In this document: positions 19,171-29,290 of the stretch, piece by piece
How positions within the stretch are numbered: the first letter of the stretch is position 1
How the letters are laid out: each line of letters starts with the position of its first letter
Assembly (NCBI GenBank): GCA_963753955.1
Contig: CAVWEM010000003.1
Coordinates: 248,001 to 312,000, forward strand
DNA length: 64,000 bases
Reading direction: 5' to 3'
Source of the DNA: Methylumidiphilus sp963753955
Lineage (GTDB): Bacteria > Pseudomonadota > Gammaproteobacteria > Methylococcales > Methylococcaceae
Notes under the pieces: model-generated
What the model saw: the letters and a program-made list of their open reading frames with translations, nothing else
What the model was told of the DNA's origin: nothing
Database searches by the model: none
Translations under genes and position numbers: made by a program

Positions 19171-19590
19171 CTAGTGGGTAATCACCGTCGAATGCCGCTC
19201 AACATATTCCAAAGCCGCCTTTGTCAACAATCCAGAACGGGTATCGCCCAACCGAGCCGCCGCTTTGTCGATATTGACCAATACCCGCTCAGGCAGTGTG
19301 ATGTTCACCCTTTTGGCTTTGCCGGATAGCTTGGATAAATCCACTTCCACCAAAGCCCAAATCCAGTCTTTATACTCGTTATCTGCTTGATGTTTGTGGA
19401 TGGATGAGGCTTCCGGGATGGGCAGGCCGTCTTCAATGACCGCTTCCATCCACAGTTCAATGGCTTCTTTGGCGTTGGTGATAGCTTCGTCTAGCGTATC
19501 GCCTGCCGAGAAGCATCCCGGCAGATCAGGCACAGCCACCCCGAAGGCATGGGTTTCATCTCCGCTTTCAATCGCTATGGGGTATCTCAT
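19171..19590 (-). CDS. hicB: HicB-family antitoxin
   Basis: Antitoxin of 139 aa that neutralises HicA and represses its own operon. The N-terminal half is the degraded RNase H-like HicB fold ('YPIAIESGDETHAFGVAVPDLPGCFSAGDTLDEAITNAKEAIELWME'). The C-terminus is a ribbon-helix-helix DNA-binding domain ('RVNITLPERVLVNIDKAAARLGDTRSGLLTKAALEYVE'). ATG 19590 overlaps the hicA stop (ATGA at 19587-19590), giving the toxin-first order typical of HicAB. Confidence 0.95.
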   Translation of the reverse strand: MRYPIAIESGDETHAFGVAVPDLPGCFSAGDTLDEAITNAKEAIELWMEAVIEDGLPIPEASSIHKHQADNEYKDWIWALVEVDLSKLSGKAKRVNITLPERVLVNIDKAAARLGDTRSGLLTKAALEYVERHSTVITH

Positions 19591-19769
19591 TTCAAACCTG
19601 CTTGCTTGAGTATTTTGCTTGCCAGTCCAGCGCCTAAGTCCTTGCGTGGATGCTGCACGCTGATATGGCCGGGCTTCGCGGGATGTGTGAAGACATGATG
19701 CGAACCTTTGACGCCTCGCAACACCCAACCATCGCCTTGTAGCCGCTTGATTATGTCTGCGCTATTCAT
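19587..19769 (-). CDS. hicA: HicA mRNA interferase toxin
   Basis: A 60-residue double-stranded-RNA-binding-fold toxin that cleaves mRNA. The family core is intact: 'IIKRLQGDGWVLRGVKGSHHVFTHP' with the catalytic His in 'GSHHVF', then 'ISVQHPRKDLGAGLASKILKQAGL'. Start at ATG 19769. A longer in-frame start at 19835 is not needed. It lies in front of hicB and is transcribed away from clpB, so promoters of the two units share 19770-19956. Confidence 0.95.
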   Translation of the reverse strand: MNSADIIKRLQGDGWVLRGVKGSHHVFTHPAKPGHISVQHPRKDLGAGLASKILKQAGLK

Positions 19770-19890
19770 GGTGTGTATTATACATACCAAGCTTTTCAAC
19801 AGCGAATTCAGCCTGACAGTTGCGGGTGTTGGCAAGCCCGCAAGAAAACCGATGGTTCAACGCCATCTAAAACGTATCTCACGCGTCCTG

Positions 19891-19919
19891 CTTGAAATCC
19901 CCCGCTTCCACCCCCACAA
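19891..19919 (+). promoter_or_regulatory. Heat-shock (sigma-32) promoter of clpB
   Basis: A -35 box CTTGAAA (19891-19897), 14-base spacer, and -10 box CCCCACAA (19912-19919), close to the RpoH consensus CTTGAAA-N13-15-CCCCATNT. It lies 38 bases ahead of the clpB start. Confidence 0.82.
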
Positions 19920-19956
19920 CCTGCCCATCCTAAGCATCCACCAAAAGGCCAAAGCC

Positions 19957-22539
<2,583 letters not shown>

Positions 22540-22578
22540 ATATTTTCATGGGGGCAGTTGGAGCCGTCCCCATCCACG

Positions 22579-22602
22579 GCCCTTCTCCTGCGGGAGAAGG
22601 GC
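22579..22602. terminator. Hairpin between convergent clpB and hydroxylamine dehydrogenase genes
   Basis: A perfect 10-bp stem GCCCTTCTCC / GGAGAAGGGC with a four-base loop lies 40 bases after clpB. There is no U-run, so it may be a palindromic repeat that doubles as transcript end, not a classical terminator. Confidence 0.45.
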
Positions 22603-22674
22603 GAAAAGCCCCTCAGCCTGCGCAGAAAGCGAAGCCGCTAAACCGCTTGGGATGAGGGGCCGTGGCAGCCTGCC

Positions 22675-24270
22675 TCAGCGTTTGCGACGGATTAGCACGA
22701 AACCCACGCCAACCAGCAAAGAACCCAGCAAGTAACGCCCGCCCAGACTTTCCAAGGCCGCATGGGCATTGCCGTTCTGGCTGGTTTTGCTGTTTTCCCG
22801 CAACCGGGTGTTTTCGTCCATGATCTCGGCATAATCGCGCATCAGCGGCGACCAGCCTTCGCTGTAGGTGAAGCCGCCGGGGTTGTTGTGGAAGAAGCCC
22901 TTGTACAGCTTGATCACATCATGCTCCCACATATCGGCATAGACGCGCTCCACCCGCGACGGGTTGTTGCCCTTGGCCCAGAACAATTGGAAGAATCCGC
23001 CTGCGGCATCTTCCTCGGGCTTGGGCGGCGCGGGGCGGTTGGTCTTCTGTCCGGTCAACAGGCCGTCTTTATACAGCGCTTCGACGACTTTCTTCGCTTC
23101 CTGCTCGACTTTCAGCCCTGAGATCGTGCCCTTGTCGGCGGCGTCCAGGTAGGCTTCGGCAAAGCTTGGTGAATGGCAGTTGGAACAGGTCTTGACCCAC
23201 ATCGCTTTGCGATCCTTGAACCAGGGATGCTCCAAGTTATCGGCGATGGTCGGCGTCGGGTTGAAGGCCCAGCGCACTTTCTTCACCAGATTGTGCGAGA
23301 ACTGGCCGTCTGCCTCGAAGTGGCAGTATTGGCAAGTTGGCGCGGTGTAGTTGCCTTTGGTCAGTGCGTCCTTCAACGGTGCTTCGAAATTCCAGTTGGC
23401 TTTCCCTAAGGTCTGGTAAACCGTGCCGTGCTTGGACATCATGTAATTTTCAAACTCGTTGTGGTCCACGCCGTTGTGGCAGGTCGCGCAAGCTTCCGGC
23501 TGGCGGGCCTCCGCTGCCGAGAAGGTATGTCGGGTGTGGCAGCCGTCGCATTTGTTCTGCTGGTAATGGCATTGGTCGCAGCCTTGGGCGATCTCGCGCT
23601 CGGGCATAGCCGCCCATACCGCAGTCTCCACGTTGGCCTGCCAGTCTACCGCATGGGACGGATGGCCCTTGCCCCATTGCTTCTGTGGCCATTCCTGGTT
23701 TTTCTCCGACTCGGCCTCGGCAAATTCGCCGACATGGCAGGTGCCACATTTGGCGCGGTCAGGCATCACCAGATCCTTGTCATGCGCTATAGATTTCGCG
23801 CCCACCGGGCCGTGGCAGTCGATGCAGCCGACCTCTTTCAAAGGCTCGCCTTCTTTCAGCAAGCCCTGTTTGACCAGGTTCTTCTCCACCTCGGACAGCT
23901 TGTCCTTCTTGTAGAAACGGGCGTCTTGGCCGTTGGACAGGTCGCGGATCTTTTGCAGATTGGCGTGGCCTGAGCCCTGCCAGGCGTGATAGGCACCCGG
24001 CGTGGTGGCCTGGTGGCAAGCCACGCACTGGTCACGGCCCACCTCGCCTTTCACTGCGGTCGGCGGCTTGTAGAAATCTTTAGGATTCCAATACTTCTGG
24101 ATCGGAATTGCCTCCCAGAATTGGCCATGCTTGCCCTTGCCGGGATGGTCTTGGTAGTACTGCTCCTTAAGCGCCGGGTAAGACGGGTCTACCGCCGCGA
24201 ACGCGAGTCCTCCCCAGACTTGCAGCAGCGCCAAGATCGCCCACAGCACCAGTTTGCTTGTGTTTTTCAT
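22675..24270 (-). CDS. hao: Octaheme hydroxylamine dehydrogenase-like cytochrome c
   Basis: Periplasmic multiheme protein of 531 aa that in ammonia oxidisers and methanotrophs oxidises hydroxylamine formed when methane monooxygenase hits ammonia. A Sec signal peptide (KLVLWAILALLQVWGGLAFA) is followed by exactly eight CxxCH sites: CVACH, CIDCH, CGTCH, CDQCH, CDGCH, CATCH, CQYCH and CSNCH. The segment 'LYKGFFHNNPGGFTYSEGW' matches the region of the catalytic Tyr that cross-links the P460 heme. A C-terminal membrane anchor ('YLLGSLLVGVGFVLIRRKR') is present. Start ATG 24270 has GGGGAG in front. No haoB or cytochrome partner lies next to it. Confidence 0.9.
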   Translation of the reverse strand: MKNTSKLVLWAILALLQVWGGLAFAAVDPSYPALKEQYYQDHPGKGKHGQFWEAIPIQKYWNPKDFYKPPTAVKGEVGRDQCVACHQATTPGAYHAWQGSGHANLQKIRDLSNGQDARFYKKDKLSEVEKNLVKQGLLKEGEPLKEVGCIDCHGPVGAKSIAHDKDLVMPDRAKCGTCHVGEFAEAESEKNQEWPQKQWGKGHPSHAVDWQANVETAVWAAMPEREIAQGCDQCHYQQNKCDGCHTRHTFSAAEARQPEACATCHNGVDHNEFENYMMSKHGTVYQTLGKANWNFEAPLKDALTKGNYTAPTCQYCHFEADGQFSHNLVKKVRWAFNPTPTIADNLEHPWFKDRKAMWVKTCSNCHSPSFAEAYLDAADKGTISGLKVEQEAKKVVEALYKDGLLTGQKTNRPAPPKPEEDAAGGFFQLFWAKGNNPSRVERVYADMWEHDVIKLYKGFFHNNPGGFTYSEGWSPLMRDYAEIMDENTRLRENSKTSQNGNAHAALESLGGRYLLGSLLVGVGFVLIRRKR

Positions 24271-24783
24271 TATTTTTCTCCCCGTTGAAGATAGCCCGCG
24301 CAACCAGCAAAGTGCCGGACCCGCCTTAGTATCGATTCAAAACCACAGCCCCGTCAACAGGATTCTCCGCAAAACACTCGCCGAACGGCAAAACGCACTA
24401 TATTGGTGCGTTATTTCGCATATTGCTTGAGACTAGCAGCCAGGGCCAGGTGAACCAGCAGTGGAGAGCTACCCTAACACATTGTTTGTCGAGCGTTTCT
24501 CTCAACTTTTACAGGTTTGCGCAAAAAAATTCAGAAATTATTTATTATTGAATCGAAACTTTGTATCATATATGTGCGCTATTGCAATACATAGATCTAT
24601 TTTGGTGCGCTCCATCGCCAAATGGACAAATGGCGCCCCGTTTCGGCAGCGCCTTAGCAGCGGCGATGTGCGGCGCAGGCTAGGCAAAAGCCGCAACCAA
24701 GACCGGGGAAGCGATCATTAAGAGTCGCGGACTCCCGGCCGGCATCACCTGTGATGCTTTTCCAACCCAATGAGGAGACAAAC
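24271..24783. other. Divergent intergenic region of hao and the small membrane gene
   Basis: About 510 bases, AT-rich in the middle, holding the promoter of the leftward hao gene and that of the rightward gene at 24784. It contains an NtrC-like palindrome (24394-24410) and a matching half site TTTTGGTGCG near 24600. I find no gene and no exact sigma-54 promoter. Confidence 0.5.
24394..24410. promoter_or_regulatory. NtrC-like binding site upstream of hao
   Basis: CGCACTATATTGGTGCG keeps the GCAC-N7-GTGC pattern of NtrC (NRI) sites such as those in front of enterobacterial glnA. It lies about 125 bases upstream of the hao start. Function is inferred from resemblance only. Confidence 0.5.
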
Positions 24784-24972
24784 ATGAGCGCGTATGACAA
24801 GCACAAGCAACAAAAAGATTACTTCTGGCTCTATGTGGCCGGATTCACGACAGCCTTGGTGGGTGCCGTCGTCATAGCCAAGCTGAGCGAGAATGACAAA
24901 TTTGAACCGATCAAACAGCAACTGGCCGAGGAGTCGCGCCAGATGAATATCCGTGTGATCAAGGAATATTAA
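24784..24972 (+). CDS. Small single-pass membrane protein
   Basis: A 62-residue protein with a good ribosome site (GAGGAGA, 24771-24777). Charged N-terminus 'MSAYDKHKQQKDYF', one membrane helix 'WLYVAGFTTALVGAVVIAKL', then a charged tail ending 'RQMNIRVIKEY'. I do not recognise the family. It is followed at 38 bases by two secreted Cys-rich genes on the same strand, so the three may form an operon, and it is divergent from hao. Confidence 0.7.
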   Translation: MSAYDKHKQQKDYFWLYVAGFTTALVGAVVIAKLSENDKFEPIKQQLAEESRQMNIRVIKEY

Positions 24973-25010
24973 GGACATCGCTTGGTTCAGATAAACGAGA
25001 GGTTATTCAG

Positions 25011-25391
25011 ATGAAAAAGACGGATTTGAAAATCGGCTGGGCGGCGCTACTGGCCACTTTGTTCTTTCACTCCGGCGTCGCATCGTCGGAAGAGTACATT
25101 TATCGGGATCTGATGGGCAACACCTTGCCATCCCAGAGATGCCAAGAAAAAACTGAAGCCACCACCCGTGCGCAGGACGCCTATCTCCTGAAGAAAAAGG
25201 AGAAAGTTTTTTGCGAGACGCAAGGTTACGGCTGGAATCTAGTGGACGAAAAAAGCACAGGCAAACTCGTCTGTGACGAATGTGGCGGAGCAAGCGACAA
25301 AGGGAAATTCCAGTGTCATTTGGAAGATATCGTCGTCGCTTGCAAGCGGCTGAAACCGGGTTCGGTAGGGCTATTTCCTGGCAAAGGATAA
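25011..25391 (+). CDS. Secreted Cys-rich protein, paralogue 1
   Basis: A 126-residue protein with a signal peptide (about residues 1-26, ending 'HSGVASSEE'). The mature part carries spaced cysteines: 'SQRCQEKTEATTRAQDAYLLKKKEKVFCETQGYGWNLV', 'LVCDECGG', 'FQCHLEDIVVACKR'. The same order of C, C-x(3)-G-x-GW, C-x-x-C and C...C recurs in the next gene, so the two are paralogues. The pattern suggests a disulfide-stabilised periplasmic domain or, less likely, metal or heme binding. No named family is recognised. Confidence 0.75.
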   Translation: MKKTDLKIGWAALLATLFFHSGVASSEEYIYRDLMGNTLPSQRCQEKTEATTRAQDAYLLKKKEKVFCETQGYGWNLVDEKSTGKLVCDECGGASDKGKFQCHLEDIVVACKRLKPGSVGLFPGKG

Positions 25392-25398
25392 TGAAACC

Positions 25399-25749
25399 AT
25401 GAAATCCCTAAGCATCGCATCTATTCTGACTGTCCTCTGCCTGGCCTTCCCCGTGGAACCATCGGCAGGCACCGAAGGCCTGGTATTGACCACGGCGATT
25501 CAAGAAGTCCCTCAATCAAGCTGCTTGAGCCGGGATAAAGCGGAAGAGGAAGCCGGAAGCCTAGCGTTGAAATCCGCCCAAACCTATTGCCGCAGCGAAG
25601 GTTTCGGCTGGCGCGCGGCATCGATCAAGGAATTGGGCAATTTAGACTGCCATCGCTGTGACAGTGGCAAGGTCAGTTGCGGCTACACGAGAGTTTCTCT
25701 TGAATGCCGCAAGGCGGAGCCGAGGCTGACTTGGATCGGTCGGCGATGA
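25399..25749 (+). CDS. Secreted Cys-rich protein, paralogue 2
   Basis: A 116-residue protein that begins 7 bases after its paralogue's stop. Signal peptide 'MKSLSIASILTVLCLAFPVEPSAG'. The mature part repeats the layout of paralogue 1: 'SSCLSRDKAEEEAGSLALKSAQTYCRSEGFGWRAAS', 'LDCHRC', 'VSCGYTRVSLECRK'. Conserved features are the 'GFGW/GYGW' after the second Cys and the CxxC pair. Same operon and probably related function; no known family. Confidence 0.75.
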   Translation: MKSLSIASILTVLCLAFPVEPSAGTEGLVLTTAIQEVPQSSCLSRDKAEEEAGSLALKSAQTYCRSEGFGWRAASIKELGNLDCHRCDSGKVSCGYTRVSLECRKAEPRLTWIGRR

Positions 25750-25851
25750 TGTCGGCTATGGGGTTTGCCGGCCCAAGCGTTTGCAGATCCACCTTTGGGC
25801 GGCAAACGGCCGGAAAGAACTAGCTTGAAGCTGGAGCTTATGGGAAGGAGC

Positions 25852-25878
25852 AAAAAAAAGCCCGCCATGAAAGCGGGC
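25852..25878 (-). terminator. Rho-independent terminator reading leftward
   Basis: On the minus strand a GCCCGC / GCGGGC stem with a seven-base loop is followed directly by eight U. The nearest leftward gene, rlmM, ends 360 bases upstream, so the transcript ending here could include an unannotated small RNA. 25750-26078 otherwise contains no supported gene. Confidence 0.7.
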
Positions 25879-26078
25879 AAACGCTGAAGGGTCAACCATG
25901 AAGGAGAACGACTCATCACTTGCCATAATTTAAAGCAGAAGGCGTGCCAAACCATCAAACGTTGGCAAAGCAACACTCCGTCCGACAACAATGCGCGTCC
26001 AGCCTTTCCTAGCCAGAGAAAGCTGCATACTTATGGTGCGATCTCGCACAGGATTGGCGGGCGGCTTTCAAAAACGAA

Positions 26079-26220
26079 GGTAGGCCGGAATAAGCCCGCC
26101 CAAGCCTGTCCTGAGCTTGTCGAAGGGCGCAGCGCCGGGCGGGCGTTTTCGGCAAAACCGGGCGAAATGCCGGAAACGCCAGTTCTCGCTAACGCTCGGT
26201 CCGGCTTATTCCGGCCTACC
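26079..26220. repeat. MITE-like palindromic repeat with 18-bp perfect inverted ends
   Basis: GGTAGGCCGGAATAAGCC (26079-26096) and its exact complement (26203-26220) enclose 106 bases. Inside is a copy of the short palindrome 'cctgtcctgagcttgtcg', which occurs at several other sites in this window. No transposase is present. Confidence 0.8.
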
Positions 26221-26239
26221 CTACCCCATTGACAAGTCC

Positions 26240-27292
26240 TCACAAGCGCAGCAAATACCCCGTGACTTCTTCCCGGTCATGGTAAAGCTGCTTGAACGCC
26301 AGCCGGAAAGGCACTTCGGCATCGTCCAGGGTCGTTTCGATGGTGTCCCGGCAGCGCTTCAGTTCTTCGTAACGCTTTTTCATCGGCAATTTGAGGTTGA
26401 ACATGGCCTGCCGGCAATCCCCTTCCGCTATCCAGCGGGCCACCAGGGCGGCGATGCGCGAGGGCTGCTCCACCATGTCGCAGACCAGCCAGTCCACCGG
26501 CTTGGGCGGCAGATAGCGGAAGCCGTCGGCGCGCAGATGCTCGACTAGCCCTGAATCCATCAGCGCCTGATCCATGGGGCCGTTGTCCACCGCGATGACG
26601 CGGATGCTGCGTTTGACCAATTGCCAAGTCCACCCGCCGGGCGCGGCACCGAGATCCACCGCCTTCATGCCCGGCTGCAAAGACTTCGGATCTTCGCCCA
26701 AGAAAAACAGGAAGGCTTCCTCCAGTTTCAAGGTGGAGCGGCTAGGCGCTGAACGGGGAAACTTCAGGCGCGGAATGCCCATGGGCCACGGCGATGAATT
26801 GCCTGGACGGGACAGGCCAACATACACCGTGGTGGAATTGATGAAGAACAGATGCAGGCGCGGCGCGTTCTGTTTCATGCTGGCCAGCCCGGAATCCACC
26901 ATGGCGCGGGTGATCGGCCCTTGGAATTTGCGCACGAAGACGGAAAGCTCCTTGGCCTCGTTGGTGTCCGCCGTCTCCAGCCAGACATCGGAAAATTGCC
27001 GCGACAACGCCGCAGCTACCTCTAACAGCGGGCTGATGCGGTCATCGACCGGAAGCGTGTTGATTAAAGGCAACACCGCCACGATCTGCCGGGCGAAGCA
27101 CAAATCGGCGAACTGCAGTTCCTTGTGCAGAACCTCCATGCCGGCCTCCTCATAAGGCGTGAACAAGACGAAACCGCTATCCGGCTTGGCTTTGGCGTAA
27201 CCCAAAACATCCAGGCGCTGGGCTTTGCCTTGGATTTCCGCGGCGCATTCTTTTTCGAAGCCGGGGCGGCAATAAAGAAGTAAGGAGTGCAA
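26240..27292 (-). CDS. rlmM: 23S rRNA (cytidine-2498-2'-O)-methyltransferase RlmM
   Basis: SAM-dependent ribose methyltransferase acting on C2498 of 23S rRNA. Length 350 aa. The N-terminal THUMP-like RNA-binding region ends near 'GPITRAMVDSG'. The Rossmann domain carries motif I 'AVDLGAAPGGWTWQLV' and the catalytic D/K residues around 'VDWLVCDMVEQP' and 'FNLKLPMKKRYEE', consistent with the K-D-K-E tetrad of the RlmE/RlmM group. Begins 'MHSLLLYCRPGFEKECAAEI', which fits the family start. It is a single-gene unit. Confidence 0.95.
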   Translation of the reverse strand: MHSLLLYCRPGFEKECAAEIQGKAQRLDVLGYAKAKPDSGFVLFTPYEEAGMEVLHKELQFADLCFARQIVAVLPLINTLPVDDRISPLLEVAAALSRQFSDVWLETADTNEAKELSVFVRKFQGPITRAMVDSGLASMKQNAPRLHLFFINSTTVYVGLSRPGNSSPWPMGIPRLKFPRSAPSRSTLKLEEAFLFFLGEDPKSLQPGMKAVDLGAAPGGWTWQLVKRSIRVIAVDNGPMDQALMDSGLVEHLRADGFRYLPPKPVDWLVCDMVEQPSRIAALVARWIAEGDCRQAMFNLKLPMKKRYEELKRCRDTIETTLDDAEVPFRLAFKQLYHDREEVTGYLLRL

Positions 27293-27457
27293 AGGGATTT
27301 CCTAAAATAGAGAATTTACCTGTTTTCACCGGTAAAGTGAAAATAGCGTACTAAACTAAAGGCGTGAAAATAAATAGGTTTTACTTAAAAAAGCCAATGC
27401 CCTTTAAAGGCTGCTTTTAGTTCCCGTTTAGGAACTAAGGATACCATAATACACAAA

Positions 27458-28324
27458 TTGCTGACAAACGTTTCTATGACCATGCTGTTGGTCGCGGGCA
27501 TGGGACTGGATGCCAATGCGACGATGATTGACATTCCCTTGACTCAGGACAATTGGAATTTGGTCACGATACCGGATGTTTGGGGTACTATGACAAACTC
27601 GCCGACTTGGGAGCAGACGGCTGAAGGAATCAAGTTTTATGGCTCAGGATACAGGGATGGCGGGGCCATCGCTTCAAAGCTCACCGCTGATTTTTCCGAT
27701 GCAGTGATCTATCTCAAATGGATGGCCCACCCTGGCAACTATGCTTACTTTAACCCCAGTGTTGGCTTGAGCAGCAACCTTTTCTATGGTGGAATTGGAG
27801 GAGCCTATTCCACAGGCTGGTCATTTGCCTGTTCAGCGGTATTGCCGACTGACACCTGGCTTTATACCCGCATCGACACCCATCCTGACATGACATGGAG
27901 CATCATCACCAGCACCACAAACTACGATCTTTTCGGCGGCTCATTAGTTGCCTCGCAAACATTCTCGTGGCAAGCGTATCCTTCATTATGGGATAGCATC
28001 AAGCAGGGGCATCTATCCGCTTGGGTGTGTGATGACTATGGTGGAACCAGTTCCTGGCTATTGGTAGCGGAAGCCAAATACGACATCGCCGCCGTGCCAG
28101 AACCGGCAAGCCCCTGGTTGATGTTGGCCGGCATGGCTGACTGGACTGGTTGCCAGTGGGGGGTGAAAAAAAGCCTTGACTTGACCGGTTTTTCTGCTGG
28201 TTCCTGCGGCGGCGCAGAATTTTACAGAACCGCTTCATTCGTGCCGCTGTCTTTGATATTCCTGCTCATTCCGCCGCCAACGAGACCCCCCGTAAAGATA
28301 GCCGACATAGACCCAGACGATTAA
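27458..28324 (+). pseudogene. PEP-CTERM-like exported protein with a frameshifted sorting tail
   Basis: Secreted protein with a hydrophobic N-terminus ('MTMLLVAGMGLDANA') and a beta-rich body of about 200 residues without known domain. Near the end it reads 'AAVPEPASPWLMLAGMA', the hallmark of a PEP-CTERM sorting signal. The expected membrane helix and basic tail do not follow in this frame. They partly appear in another frame ('LDWLPVGGEKKP' then stop at 28179), suggesting an indel near 28138. The start is uncertain: TTG 27458 or ATG 27476, with AAGGA far upstream at 27437. The extended reading to 28324 is probably not native. Confidence 0.65.
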
Positions 28325-28531
28325 AGCCAATATAAGCCGGAATGGCAGATTGCCTTTCGTGCTGAAGACATGGCCAAAATGGCGATGCTGGAACACCGCA
28401 AAAGAAAAGAAAAACATGAATCCGCCCCATTGCAGGACGCCGTGAGTCCAGATGAACCGTTTTTGACCTAATGCGCGGGTTTTCTCCCACTGCTTAAAGC
28501 GCTCGGGACTCCAAGCGGTTTTTTTGCTCAT
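28235..28531 (-). CDS. Small membrane protein, two helices
   Basis: A 98-residue protein with a basic N-terminus ('SPERFKQWEKTRALGQKRFIW') and two hydrophobic segments ('WGGFMFFFSFAVFQH' and 'LILALIVWVYVGYLYG') separated by a short loop, then a charged tail. The family is not recognised. Its start overlaps the end of the SAM-hydroxide adenosyltransferase gene by four bases, so they are co-translated. The function may be linked to that operon only by position. Confidence 0.7.
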   Translation of the reverse strand: MSKKTAWSPERFKQWEKTRALGQKRFIWTHGVLQWGGFMFFFSFAVFQHRHFGHVFSTKGNLPFRLILALIVWVYVGYLYGGSRWRRNEQEYQRQRHE

Positions 28532-29256
28532 GCGGACACCTCAAAACCGAAGCATTGTCCTAGCGTCAAGTCCAGCGTTTCGTCGGCGCGGCCTCGGTTG
28601 ACGGCGATTTCAACCAGCCCCATGGAATTGCGATACCAGAACGGCTCGCCGACGGGCCTGTCGCTGAAAGTCCTGGCTTGTGGAATCCGCAGGCCGTTGA
28701 CCAACAGAATCTTGTCTTCCAACTCGTCGCAATAGCGCCAACCGGTGATGGCGTTGCCGTAATGGTCGAAATACACGATGACGGCGGAATCCTGCGGCCA
28801 AGCCTGCAAATCGGGGCCATCCCAATCCTTGAGTCCACCGAAATCGCCACGGGCAATGCTGGCGGCGACGGGGGCGAAGAGGTCGCGGCCATGGAAGCTG
28901 GCGGACAGATGTCCGGGCCGCCAGGTGATGACCTGCCAAGCGGCTTTTTCCGCCTGCACGGCTACGGTGTTGAGCAGGCCGTTATCCGGGCCGACGAACC
29001 TGCGCCCGTCAGCCTCCAACACCACGGCCAGGCGCTCCCCGCCCACGCCCGGATCGACCACGCAGAGGAACACGCTGCCTTTGGGGAAATGCTTGATTAA
29101 AGCCGCGAGCAGATAGGAAGCCAGGCGCGGCCCGCACTCCGGGGCATTGCTGACCAGATTGATGACGGGAATGTTTGGCGCGTTGATGCGCAGCACGGCT
29201 TCGATCTGGCCCAGATAGGGGCCTTCTGCGCCGAAGTCGGTGAAGAGAAGGATCAT
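28528..29256 (-). CDS. SAM hydroxide adenosyltransferase (DUF62 family)
   Basis: A 242-residue enzyme that hydrolyses S-adenosylmethionine to adenosine and methionine; relatives include fluorinase and chlorinase. Family motifs are 'LLFTDFGAEGPYLGQIEAVL', 'VFLCVVDPGVGGERLAV' and 'FVGPDNGLLN', then 'SFHGRDLFAPVAA' and the C-terminal 'YFDHYGNAIT'. The Asp, Arg and His of the water-activating site are present. Two-gene operon with a small membrane protein downstream. Confidence 0.9.
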   Translation of the reverse strand: MILLFTDFGAEGPYLGQIEAVLRINAPNIPVINLVSNAPECGPRLASYLLAALIKHFPKGSVFLCVVDPGVGGERLAVVLEADGRRFVGPDNGLLNTVAVQAEKAAWQVITWRPGHLSASFHGRDLFAPVAASIARGDFGGLKDWDGPDLQAWPQDSAVIVYFDHYGNAITGWRYCDELEDKILLVNGLRIPQARTFSDRPVGEPFWYRNSMGLVEIAVNRGRADETLDLTLGQCFGFEVSA

Positions 29257-29290
29257 GGTATAGCGCTGCGCTAAATGGATGCCTAAGTCC

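Noticed and set aside
24304..24470. Sigma-54 promoter between the NtrC-like site and hao
   Set aside because: GGCAC and TTGC are present but the spacing between the GG and GC doublets is not right.
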